Source: JAUJOE01 sp038252945 (lineage in GTDB: Bacteria; Actinomycetota; Actinomycetes; Propionibacteriales; Nocardioidaceae). From it: a stretch of DNA of 15,073 nt. The DNA lies in assembly GCA_038252945.1 (NCBI GenBank), contig JBBSHN010000060.1:1-15073 (forward strand), in the 5' to 3' direction. The position numbers were made by a program, and so were the translations under genes. Of the stretch, positions 5,802-12,166 are shown piece by piece; positions within the stretch are counted from its first letter, which is position 1, and each line of letters opens with the position of its first letter. The notes beneath the pieces were generated by a model. That model had not been told where the DNA came from and did not search any database. It worked only from the letters and a program-made list of their open reading frames with translations.

Positions 5802-8471
5802 TCAGACAGCCATGTCAGCGGTGGCGGCGTGGGCTTGGGTGAGGGCGTCTTCGACGGTGAGATTGCGGCCCGTCTGGTAGTCGTTGTCCCATTCTTGGGA
5901 TGTGAGGGCGGCGCGGGTTTTGGCGATCGGTTCAGCCATCTCAGCGGTTTGAGTGGGCGATCGGGGCATGTCGAGGCGCTCGCGCATCGCGTCTGCTGCG
6001 CCAAGCATGTGGACAGCTGAGTGGTGCTGGTTGAGGTCAGCGAGGACTCCGGCGTAGGTTCCGGCGAAGCCGGCGAGAAAGTAAGGGTCATTCAAGCCTT
6101 GAAGCAAGGGGACCAAATCGCGCAGCCGTTGTGCTGCCTCCTCGACCCGGCCCAGCTCTCGAAGACAGCACGCGACGTTGTGTTGACCATAGGCGATCGA
6201 CCGCTGGTCCTGTAGCTCGCGAGCAATTTGGAGGGCCTCGGTGTCCAGCTCCAACGCCTGCTCGTGGTTGCCAACAGAAATCTCAAGAACGGCAAGTGCT
6301 TCGAGAACTGATCGTAATTGCTGCTTGTCACCCACTTGTTGAGCAACGGTGCGGGCCTCCTGGAGCAACGGCCGGCAAGCGGCGGCATGGCCACGGTTTA
6401 CCTCTACGCGAGCCAGGATACTAAGTGCACGCGGCAATCCCGCGGAGTCGCCCAATCTGCGCCACATCTGAACGCACTGGGTGGCGTAACCATAGGCGCG
6501 TTCAAACTGGCCAAGCCGATCACCTAAGAAAAAGGCCATCCATTCCAGGCATCTCGCGTGCGGTTGGCTGTCACTCCCCGCGCCCTGGATGCTGCGCTCC
6601 AACCATCGCAGGCCTTCAGACCCGTAGCCACTGAAATCCCAAAACCCTCCGAGTGCCGAACACAGCCGCAGACTCAGGTCAACACCATCTGCAACACCAC
6701 CCGGTGAATCGTTTCGCTGCAGATCCCAAGCGAGGGCCTTGCGGAAGTTGTCGTGCTCAACCTCCAAGCGGGCACGAGCGTGCAAGTACTGGTCACCCAC
6801 CACCAAGGGGCGCAACTGTTCAGCCAGGTCGACGTAGTGCTGCCCATGTCGATGTCGCACGTCGACGTGTTCACCCGCGGCTTCAAGCTGGTCCATAGCA
6901 TAGGCGCGAATGGTCTCCAGCATGCCCACCCTCGGCTCACCATCAGCGTCGTCCAAAATCGTCACCAAACTGGAGTCGACCAAGTCAGCTACTAAGTCCA
7001 ATGGGTCAGCCTCGGTAAGGGCATCGGCGGTAACAGCAGCGATGGCTTCCAGGTCGGCTCCGCCGGCGAACACGCCCAGGCGACGGAAGAACGCCTGCTG
7101 TGTGAGGTTGAGCAGGTCATAGGACCAGGCGATGGTGTCACGCAGCGTCTTCTGGCGCGCTAAGGACAGAGAACCGGTTGCGGTGATGTCCAGCGACTTA
7201 TCCAGCCGGGAAAGCAGCGCCGACGGGCTAAGCAGCTTCGACCGGGCCGCCGCCAGCTCAATAGCCAGCGGTAGACCGTCCAATCTTTGGCACAACGTCA
7301 CCACATCAGCGGCGTTGGTAGCGGTGAGGGCGAAGGAACCTTTGACCGCCTTGGCGTGCTGAACGAACATCTGCACCGCACCCGAACGCTCAGCATGTGT
7401 GAACGTGGCTTCCTCAGGTAGTTCCAGCGGCGGGACGGCGTGCTGTATCTCTCCTGGCACATTGAGTGGCCTGCGGCTACTGGCGATGACGACCACCTGC
7501 GGCCCATGCTCAAGCAGTTCTGTGACGACTCGGTCTGCCCCGTCGAGTTGTTCCAGGTTATCCAACACGAACAGCGCCGTCCGATGCGCCACGTGATCGA
7601 AGAACCCCGGCGGGATACGTCCCTCCGGTGGCACATCCAACACCTCAGCAATCGACGTCCACATCACATCCGCGGTTGTCACAGCGGCGAGCGGCACGAA
7701 ATACACCCCGTCGGGAAACCGATCCGCCAGCCGTTCCGCCACACCGATAGCCAGCCGGGTCTTACCTGACCCACCCGGCCCGGTCAACGTCACCTGCCGC
7801 ACCTGCGGCGACGACAACAGGGCAGCCAGCTCCGCCAGCTCACCATCACGGCCCACCAGCGGCGTCGCCGGACGCGGAAGACTCGAAGCCGTGCCCAGCG
7901 TCTTCGGCGGCGGGAAATCCGACGGCAGCCCCTCAATGGCCGCCTGGAACACATGCTCAGGGTTAGTGATGTCCTTCAACTGATGCGACCCGAGATCCTT
8001 CACCGTCACCTGTTCCGGCAGGCACTCGGTCACCAACTCAGCAGTCGCCGAGGACAGGAGGACTTGGCCACCATGGGCAGCCCCGGCGATACGGGCAGCC
8101 CGGTGCACATCCATACCCACATACGCACCGTCATGCACCTTCGGAGACCCGGTGTGGATGCCCATGCGGACCCGCACCTGCTCACCCCCAGGCCACTCAA
8201 ACCCAGCCAGGTCCCGCTGCCCCTGAGCCGCGGCGGCTACCGCCCCCTCAGCAGTCGGGAAGACGACGTAGAAACTGTCACCCTCAGTGCCCAACTCGGT
8301 GCCGGCGTGATTCGCCCACGCCTTCCGCAGCACCCGCCGCTGCCCATCCAACGCCTCCGCATACGCAGGACCGAGCCGCTTCAACAGCGCAGTCGACCCC
8401 TCAATGTCAGAAAACAACAACGACACCGTGCCCGTCGGCAACACATCCACCAAGGCATTACACCCCCGCAC
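5802..8471 (-). CDS. class III nucleotide cyclase-like / STAND (NB-ARC) ATPase / TPR protein
   Basis: This 889-residue protein has three parts. Residues ~10-180 are a class III cyclase homology domain: metal aspartates D22 (FSDIEGS) and D65 (TEGDSF) are kept, but the purine-selecting lysine position is G61 and the transition-state asparagine position is H123 in VHRAARI (R127 kept), so ordinary cyclase activity is doubtful. Residues ~200-500 are a STAND ATPase: P-loop GPGGSGKT (231-238), Walker B LFVLD (300-304), SSRRPL (331-336), GLPLAIELAAAR (399-410). The rest, to 889, is helical repeat with TPR-like stretches (for example NHEQALELDTEALQIA). Mycobacterial relatives of this architecture often end in a LuxR HTH; this one does not. 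GTG 8471 is used; GTG 8450 or 8444, nearer the domain, are alternatives. It is the main island cargo, a likely ligand-gated signalling or defence protein; the role is inferred. Confidence 0.85.
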   Translation of the reverse strand: MRGCNALVDVLPTGTVSLLFSDIEGSTALLKRLGPAYAEALDGQRRVLRKAWANHAGTELGTEGDSFYVVFPTAEGAVAAAAQGQRDLAGFEWPGGEQVRVRMGIHTGSPKVHDGAYVGMDVHRAARIAGAAHGGQVLLSSATAELVTECLPEQVTVKDLGSHQLKDITNPEHVFQAAIEGLPSDFPPPKTLGTASSLPRPATPLVGRDGELAELAALLSSPQVRQVTLTGPGGSGKTRLAIGVAERLADRFPDGVYFVPLAAVTTADVMWTSIAEVLDVPPEGRIPPGFFDHVAHRTALFVLDNLEQLDGADRVVTELLEHGPQVVVIASSRRPLNVPGEIQHAVPPLELPEEATFTHAERSGAVQMFVQHAKAVKGSFALTATNAADVVTLCQRLDGLPLAIELAAARSKLLSPSALLSRLDKSLDITATGSLSLARQKTLRDTIAWSYDLLNLTQQAFFRRLGVFAGGADLEAIAAVTADALTEADPLDLVADLVDSSLVTILDDADGEPRVGMLETIRAYAMDQLEAAGEHVDVRHRHGQHYVDLAEQLRPLVVGDQYLHARARLEVEHDNFRKALAWDLQRNDSPGGVADGVDLSLRLCSALGGFWDFSGYGSEGLRWLERSIQGAGSDSQPHARCLEWMAFFLGDRLGQFERAYGYATQCVQMWRRLGDSAGLPRALSILARVEVNRGHAAACRPLLQEARTVAQQVGDKQQLRSVLEALAVLEISVGNHEQALELDTEALQIARELQDQRSIAYGQHNVACCLRELGRVEEAAQRLRDLVPLLQGLNDPYFLAGFAGTYAGVLADLNQHHSAVHMLGAADAMRERLDMPRSPTQTAEMAEPIAKTRAALTSQEWDNDYQTGRNLTVEDALTQAHAATADMAV

Positions 8472-8854
8472 CCGCCTTACGCGCTAGACAGTCACCTCCC
8501 CACCAACAACCGCTCAGCAACCCGATCACTCCGACGGCGGCGGTCAGCATCCACACCGAAACCGGCCCACCACCTTTGCGACCGGCTCTTCTGGTGACCG
8601 CAGCAGCTGGCGTGGGATCGCACTGGTCTCTAGCGTGGCGAGCGCCGTACCAGCTGCACGCCACTGCCCGACCAACATGTCCTACACCCTCGGGCCATGC
8701 ATACGACCCTACGGCTCCAGGCCCCTCAAGCCCACCAGGGCACCATCGTCGACGTGAAGGAATCCTCGACCGGTTTGGGCGCTTGTACGACCGTTCAACA
8801 CGCCGGACTGGTTAGCGATCCGGTGCGGTGATCTCCCCAGTCGTGGTTGGCCGG
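8472..8854. other. intergenic stretch between the secreted-protein and cyclase-STAND genes
   Basis: No convincing gene is present. On the minus strand a short frame ending at 8458 carries, from GTG 8556, a hydrophobic helix (MLTAAVGVIGLL) followed by a lipobox-like LSGC, and its TAA overlaps the possible cyclase start. It would encode only 32 residues and lacks a well-placed ribosome site, so I do not call it. The 5' leader and promoter of the cyclase-STAND gene must lie here if it is not read through from the secreted-protein gene; I see no clear -35/-10 pair. Confidence 0.4.
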
Positions 8855-9169
8855 CTACACCAACTTCTTCTGGGTGAGGATCCATACGCCGTTTCGATGG
8901 TGATACACAACAGTTGGTTTGGCACCCTGTCTCTTCAGTCGCGGACATGCGCGGTAGCGGTGCACTTGGTCACGGCGATGGTTGGTATAAAAGGCCACCC
9001 AGCCTTTGGTGTCGAAGATTTGGTTCACCCGCGCTTTCGTCATCCCGTGGTGCGCATGACTAAACTCTTGGCGAGTGACGCAACCGGGCGTATCGGCTGA
9101 CGCCTGCTGGGGAACGGCCAATGGTAAGGCAGCCGCCGCAGCTGCAACGGCTAAACCAACTTTCCGCAT
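8855..9169 (-). CDS. small secreted protein with GMTKARV-type repeat domain
   Basis: This 104-residue protein has a clear Sec signal peptide: MRK, a long hydrophobic alanine-rich core, and an ASA|DT cleavage site after residue 25. The mature ~79 residues hold two cysteines (C30, C75), possibly a disulfide, and GMTKARVNQIFDTKG (42-56), a motif seen in secreted actinobacterial proteins that resemble the BLIP/SmpA-like fold. The chosen ATG at 9169 has GGGAAGAG just upstream and gives a proper signal peptide; a longer frame to 9241 would put a basic, unlikely extension in front. Function is unknown. It lies on the same strand as the cyclase-STAND gene, 383 bp upstream of it, inside the island. 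Confidence 0.65.
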   Translation of the reverse strand: MRKVGLAVAAAAAALPLAVPQQASADTPGCVTRQEFSHAHHGMTKARVNQIFDTKGWVAFYTNHRRDQVHRYRACPRLKRQGAKPTVVYHHRNGVWILTQKKLV

Positions 9170-9278
9170 GGCTCTTCCCATTCTTTGAGGTTCCACCCGG
9201 TGGCGAACGCGGCGAACGCTGCAGCGCCTAGCGCTTTGCACGGTTGTTCATGGTCTGTCTAGCCTGCCCCACTCACCA

Positions 9279-9304
9279 ATTACTTGGATAGTCCAAAAAC
9301 GTAA
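9279..9304. promoter_or_regulatory. nested inverted repeats in an AT-rich spacer
   Basis: TTGGA (9284-9288) and TCCAA (9292-9296) flank TAG, and outside them ATTAC (9279-9283) mirrors GTAAT (9300-9304). The surrounding ~50 bp are notably AT-rich for this genome. It sits between the divergent secreted-protein gene (minus) and the HTH gene (plus), so an operator or the promoter region of either gene is plausible. No protein is assigned to it. Confidence 0.35.
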
Positions 9305-9379
9305 TCAGAAAACTACGCTTTGTTATCGGTGGTGTGGTGCTGGTGGTCATGGTGCCGCTTTCGGTGCCAGCTCCCCCTG

Positions 9380-9435
9380 CTTGACGACTGTCAAGCTGAC
9401 TGCGAGCACTGCCTTTTGGCTAGACGACTGTCAAG
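9380..9435. promoter_or_regulatory. two near-identical 16-bp palindromic repeats, candidate operators
   Basis: Copy 1 (9380-9395) is CTTGAC-GACT-GTCAAG, a perfect dyad. Copy 2 (9420-9435) differs at one base (CTAGAC). Their starts are 40 bp apart, close to four helical turns, so a regulator bound at both would sit on the same DNA face. Copy 2 touches the preferred GTG start of the AlpA-like HTH gene, which suggests autoregulation or control of that gene. I noticed no other copy in the window. Confidence 0.45.
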
Positions 9436-9860
9436 TGCCGTCACCAGACATCCACCATCTAGTCGGCGTCAGGGAGACTGCGGAGATGCTCGGTGTCAGT
9501 CGCCAATGTGTTCACCAGCTCATCGGCGAGGATCCCCAATTTCCCGAACCCACCGTCGTGCTGAATGCAGGCTCGGTTTGGGAGCGGAAGGCAGTAATTG
9601 GCCGAGCGCATTGGGCGACCCTGTCTTGGTGGACGCCGCCGGACTCAACCGGACGGTGGCTCTGGGAGTTCAAATCCCACCGCCACCGCCACGACTCTGG
9701 AACACCACGCATCTCAGCCGAATGGTGTAACTGGGGATGCGGTTTCTCGTCGAGAGATCGTTCTGAGGTGAACGTAGGCGGTCCCCGGTTCGCCGTCGCC
9801 TCAACCTGCGTACGTCATGGCAGCAGGAGGGTGGAGTCGCCGAACTCGTGCCACAGGTAG
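9435..9860 (+). CDS. AlpA/excisionase-like HTH protein, 3' end fused to chromosome at attR
   Basis: The N-terminal ~60 residues look like a MerR-type winged helix of the AlpA/excisionase kind: LVGVRETAEMLGVSRQCVHQLI, then FPEPTVVLNAGSVWERKAV, the usual wing. Such proteins act as recombination directionality factors or regulators in mobile elements. The frame runs without a break through the 25-bp att core (9668-9692, read as FKSHRHRH) and ends at 9860 in chromosomal DNA, overlapping the convergent QueA-like gene's 3' end. The last ~56 residues are therefore an accidental tail. GTG 9435 is preferred because homology begins soon after it; TTG 9381 is an alternative but would lie inside the palindromic repeats. 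Domain call moderate, tail status confident. Confidence 0.6.
   Translation: MPSPDIHHLVGVRETAEMLGVSRQCVHQLIGEDPQFPEPTVVLNAGSVWERKAVIGRAHWATLSWWTPPDSTGRWLWEFKSHRHRHDSGTPRISAEWCNWGCGFSSRDRSEVNVGGPRFAVASTCVRHGSRRVESPNSCHR
9668..9692 (+). repeat. attR: right copy of the 25-bp direct repeat
   Basis: This is an exact copy of 5408-5432, comprising the T loop, the 3' acceptor strand and CCA of tRNA-Ser(CGA) without any of the tRNA 5' part. It marks the displaced original tRNA end and the right border of the island. Confidence 0.9.
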
Positions 9861-10852
9861 TGCTCGTCTACTGCGGCTTGGTAAGCGGCGTCGGTGAGTT
9901 GGGGGCCGGCGACGGCGTCGAGGAGTAACAGGTGGCTTGCCTCGGGCGGGTGTAGACCGCTGACGAGGCCGTTGACGGCTCGGGTGGGTCGATCTGAGCT
10001 GAGCACCAGGTCGGTCCAGCCGTGTGCGGCTCGGGTGATGCCGTCGGGGCCTGTTGCGGTTTCCAGGGCCCGCACCACTGTGGTGCCGACGGCGACGACT
10101 CTTCCTCCTGCGGCCCGTGTGCTGGTGACTAGCCGGGCGGTGACATCGGGGACCTGATAGCGCTCCGGTGTCGGTGGCTCGTGCAGCTCGGGGCTGGACA
10201 AGCCGGCGTGCAGGACGATCGGTGCCACCGGCACGCCGCGGGTCATTAGCTTCAGCATCAGGGGTGCGGTGAACGGTCGGCCGGCGCTCGGCATTTCGGC
10301 GCTGCCGGGTTGGTCGGCGTAGACGGTCTGGTAGTCCCGAAGCGGCCGCGGCGCTGCCTGGTACTTGTAGGCGACGGGTCGGCCGTGCGAGTTGAGGTAG
10401 GTCAGCAGCGCAACCTTGGGTGTGACCGTAGCCAGCCACAGTCGGCTCGCCCCGCGGTGTGCAGCCGGTCGGGGGTACGGCTCACGGAGGTCGAGCTGCA
10501 CGCCACCGGGCAGGGCTACCCGCACCCCTGCGTGCGCCTGGTTGTCCGGGCCTCTGCCGTCAACGCGGCGCAGTTCGACGATCCAGGTGCCCCCTGGGCC
10601 TGGGCCGGCGATGTGGACGACGACGGCCGCGCCGTCGGCACGTTTCCCGTCGAGTGCGGCGGCGACGGTCGCGGAGGTGTTGACCACGACGAGGTCGCCG
10701 GGGTTGAGCTGGTCGGGCAGGTCTCGGAACCGAAGATGCTGCACGCCGCTAGGCCGGGCAACGAGCAGGCGGATCTGGTCGCGTGCCAGCCCTCGCAGCT
10801 CCGGTGGAACCGTAGCGTCGCTGCCCGGCGGCAGGAGGAAGCGGGTGGTCAT
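9815..10852 (-). CDS. QueA-like S-adenosylmethionine:tRNA ribosyltransferase-isomerase family protein, divergent
   Basis: This 345-residue protein spans the whole QueA fold. Family marks are FRDLPDQLNPGDLVVVN, YQTVYADQPGSAEMPSAG, VVAVGTTVVRALE, GLHPPEASHLLLL and a final FGDSTLLL. Canonical QueA transfers and isomerises ribose from SAM onto preQ1-modified tRNA to make epoxyqueuosine. Here several normally conserved residues differ: the NDTRVIPARL-type segment reads NTSATVAAAL, losing both arginines, and the LHVGAGTF-type segment reads LHAGLSSPE. I infer a QueA-like subfamily whose substrate may differ. No other queuosine gene is in the window. The ATG overlaps the SDR stop by 4 nt (ATGA) and has GGAGAGG just upstream, so the two genes form an operon. 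Confidence 0.82.
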   Translation of the reverse strand: MTTRFLLPPGSDATVPPELRGLARDQIRLLVARPSGVQHLRFRDLPDQLNPGDLVVVNTSATVAAALDGKRADGAAVVVHIAGPGPGGTWIVELRRVDGRGPDNQAHAGVRVALPGGVQLDLREPYPRPAAHRGASRLWLATVTPKVALLTYLNSHGRPVAYKYQAAPRPLRDYQTVYADQPGSAEMPSAGRPFTAPLMLKLMTRGVPVAPIVLHAGLSSPELHEPPTPERYQVPDVTARLVTSTRAAGGRVVAVGTTVVRALETATGPDGITRAAHGWTDLVLSSDRPTRAVNGLVSGLHPPEASHLLLLDAVAGPQLTDAAYQAAVDEHYLWHEFGDSTLLLP

Positions 10853-11580
10853 GCCTCTCCAGCGGTGACGAGGGTCAGGTCTGTGGCGCGGTAGCGGCCG
10901 CTAGGCAGGTCGCCATCGACGAGGCGGAGCAGTGCGGGCACGACCGTGGACGGTTCGGGTCGGTCGCTGATGTCTTCGCCCGGGAACGCCGCCTGGTGGA
11001 GGTCGGTGCGCAGGTCCCCCGGGTCGACGGCGTATACCCGGAGCTCCGGCAGTTCGACGGCGAGCACCGCGCTGAGATGATCCAGCGCCGCCTTGGACGA
11101 GCCGTAGCCTCCCCAGCCGGCATACGGCTCCACTGCCGCGTCGGAGCTGAGGTTCAACACCCTTCCGCCGCTTCTGCGCAGCGCGCCCACAACTAGCTGC
11201 AGGAGCGCTAGCGGAGCGAGGGTGTTGACCTCGTACACGCGCTGCAGCACGTCAAGCGGATGGCTGGCCAACGGTGGAAGCGGGCTTGGGCCTAGCTCGC
11301 TGGCGTTGTTGACGAGCAGGTCGAGTCTGCCGACCCGTTCCACCGCGGTCGCCAGAGCCTGCCGATGGGCCGGGTCCGCCACGTCACCCGCGATGTACGT
11401 GACCTGCGTCCGGACCGACAGTTCGTCCGCCACCTCCGCGAGCGGCCCCAGATTTCGGCCGTCGAGCAGGAGGTGCCAACCGCGGTCGGCCAGAGCTGTA
11501 GCGAGCGCGCGGCCGAGGCCGCGCGATGCACCGGTGAGCAGTGCGACCGGAGAGCTGGATGCTGGTGCCAAAGGCGTCAT
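10849..11580 (-). CDS. short-chain dehydrogenase/reductase (classical SDR)
   Basis: This NAD(P)-dependent oxidoreductase has 243 residues from ATG 11580, normal for a classical SDR. Cofactor motif TGASRGLG is at 16-23, NNAS at 91-94, the catalytic serine in LNLSS (S145/S146), and Y159-x3-K163 in YGSSK. The basic residue in the cofactor motif and R42 after the second strand hint at NADPH. The GTG at 11607 would add nine residues, but the likely promoter lies across it. The gene is divergent from soxR across 45 bp and overlaps the QueA-like gene by 4 nt. Substrate unknown. Position makes it a likely direct SoxR target. Confidence 0.9.
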   Translation of the reverse strand: MTPLAPASSSPVALLTGASRGLGRALATALADRGWHLLLDGRNLGPLAEVADELSVRTQVTYIAGDVADPAHRQALATAVERVGRLDLLVNNASELGPSPLPPLASHPLDVLQRVYEVNTLAPLALLQLVVGALRRSGGRVLNLSSDAAVEPYAGWGGYGSSKAALDHLSAVLAVELPELRVYAVDPGDLRTDLHQAAFPGEDISDRPEPSTVVPALLRLVDGDLPSGRYRATDLTLVTAGEA

Positions 11581-11586
11581 GACGGC

Positions 11587-11617
11587 ATACTGCTCGTTGA
11601 AGCCCACTTTAAGTCAA
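11587..11617 (-). promoter_or_regulatory. SDR promoter with candidate SoxR box, leaderless
   Basis: On the minus strand TTGACT (11612-11617) and CAGTAT (11587-11592) are separated by exactly 19 bp, the long spacer typical of MerR/SoxR-activated promoters. Within it lies the dyad TTAAAG-TGGG-CTTCAA (11597-11612), which keeps the AAG-N4-CTT core of known SoxR boxes. Only 6 bp separate the -10 element from the SDR ATG at 11580, so transcription would start at or next to the start codon, giving a leaderless mRNA, common in actinobacteria. Regulation is inferred. Confidence 0.5.
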
Positions 11618-11625
11618 GGAACCAA

Positions 11626-12120
11626 GTGCGCACCAAGGATCTGCTCCCCATCGGAGACATCGCACGTCGTTCCGGTTTGGCGACATCCGCCCTGCGGTAC
11701 TACGAACGCGAGGGCCTGATCTCCAGCGTGCGAACGTCTGGGGGAATACGCCGCTATCCCCGCAGCGTGCTCCGCCGCCTCGCCTTCATCCGTGCCGCCC
11801 AAAGCGTTGGACTTTCACTTGAGGAGATCCGCGCCGCGCTGTTCACATTGCCCGATGGACGCACCCCAACCGCCGCTGACTGGACTCGCCTCTCCCGCAG
11901 TTGGCGAGCACGCCTCGACGAGCAGATCGACGGCCTCCTCGCCCTCCGCGACCGACTCGGCGCATGCATCGGCTGCGGCTGCCTCTCACTGCGCCGATGC
12001 GCGCTGTCAAACCCCAACGACACAGCCGGCACCACAGGCGCCGGGGCCCGCTACCTCCCCCCGACCCTACGCAAGCCGACCAGCAGCGTCCTCACAAGCG
12101 AGCCTCCTCAGCATTTGTGA
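11626..12120 (+). CDS. soxR: redox-sensing MerR-family activator SoxR
   Basis: This 164-residue protein has the normal length for SoxR. The N-terminal winged helix reads LPIGDIARRSGLATSALRYY (7-26). After the dimerisation helix comes the SoxR [2Fe-2S] cluster motif C114-IG-C117-G-C119-LSLRR-C125, followed by NPND. Oxidation of the cluster by redox-cycling compounds turns on target promoters. Actinobacterial SoxR typically responds to endogenous quinones and phenazines and controls oxidoreductases and exporters rather than soxS. GTG 11626 is the start: AAGGA lies five bases upstream, and the DNA-binding domain begins at once. The longer open frame upstream lies over the SDR gene and is not coding. 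The C-terminal ~30 residues after the cluster are low complexity. Confidence 0.92.
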   Translation: MRTKDLLPIGDIARRSGLATSALRYYEREGLISSVRTSGGIRRYPRSVLRRLAFIRAAQSVGLSLEEIRAALFTLPDGRTPTAADWTRLSRSWRARLDEQIDGLLALRDRLGACIGCGCLSLRRCALSNPNDTAGTTGAGARYLPPTLRKPTSSVLTSEPPQHL

Positions 12121-12166
12121 CCGAAGAGTGAGACCCTCGTCAACCATCCCGCATCCCGGGACGGCG

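Larger units (their letters stand above)
5408..9692. mobile_element. small genomic island integrated in the 3' end of tRNA-Ser(CGA)
   Basis: The island is bounded by identical 25-bp direct repeats, 5408-5432 inside the tRNA 3' end and 9668-9692, with start points 4260 bp apart. This is the standard footprint of tyrosine-recombinase integration at a tRNA T-arm/acceptor end. Contents: a cyclase-STAND-TPR gene and a small secreted protein gene (both minus), and an AlpA-like HTH gene (plus) at the right end, where excisionase genes of actinobacterial elements often sit. No integrase, replication or transfer gene is recognisable, so this is a decayed or trans-mobilised element. Without it, tRNA-Ser would be followed directly by the ~120-bp spacer and the QueA-like gene. 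Confidence 0.82.

Noticed and set aside
8458..8556. Possible 32-residue hydrophobic peptide with lipobox-like LSGC, overlapping the cyclase start
   Set aside because: Too short, no well-placed ribosome site, and the mature part would be only ~16 residues.
9668..9692. A second tRNA gene or tRNA-Ser pseudogene
   Set aside because: Only the T loop, 3' acceptor strand and CCA are present; nothing upstream resembles the anticodon or D arms, so an att duplication explains it better.
9745..9755. TCTCG-T-CGAGA palindrome after attR
   Set aside because: A short 11-bp dyad with a one-base centre; it cannot form a hairpin terminator and is likely chance.
12121..12166. Terminator between convergent soxR and the glycine-rich protein gene
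   Set aside because: The only dyad (TCCCG/CGGGA, 5 bp) is weak and has no U-run; not strong enough to call.
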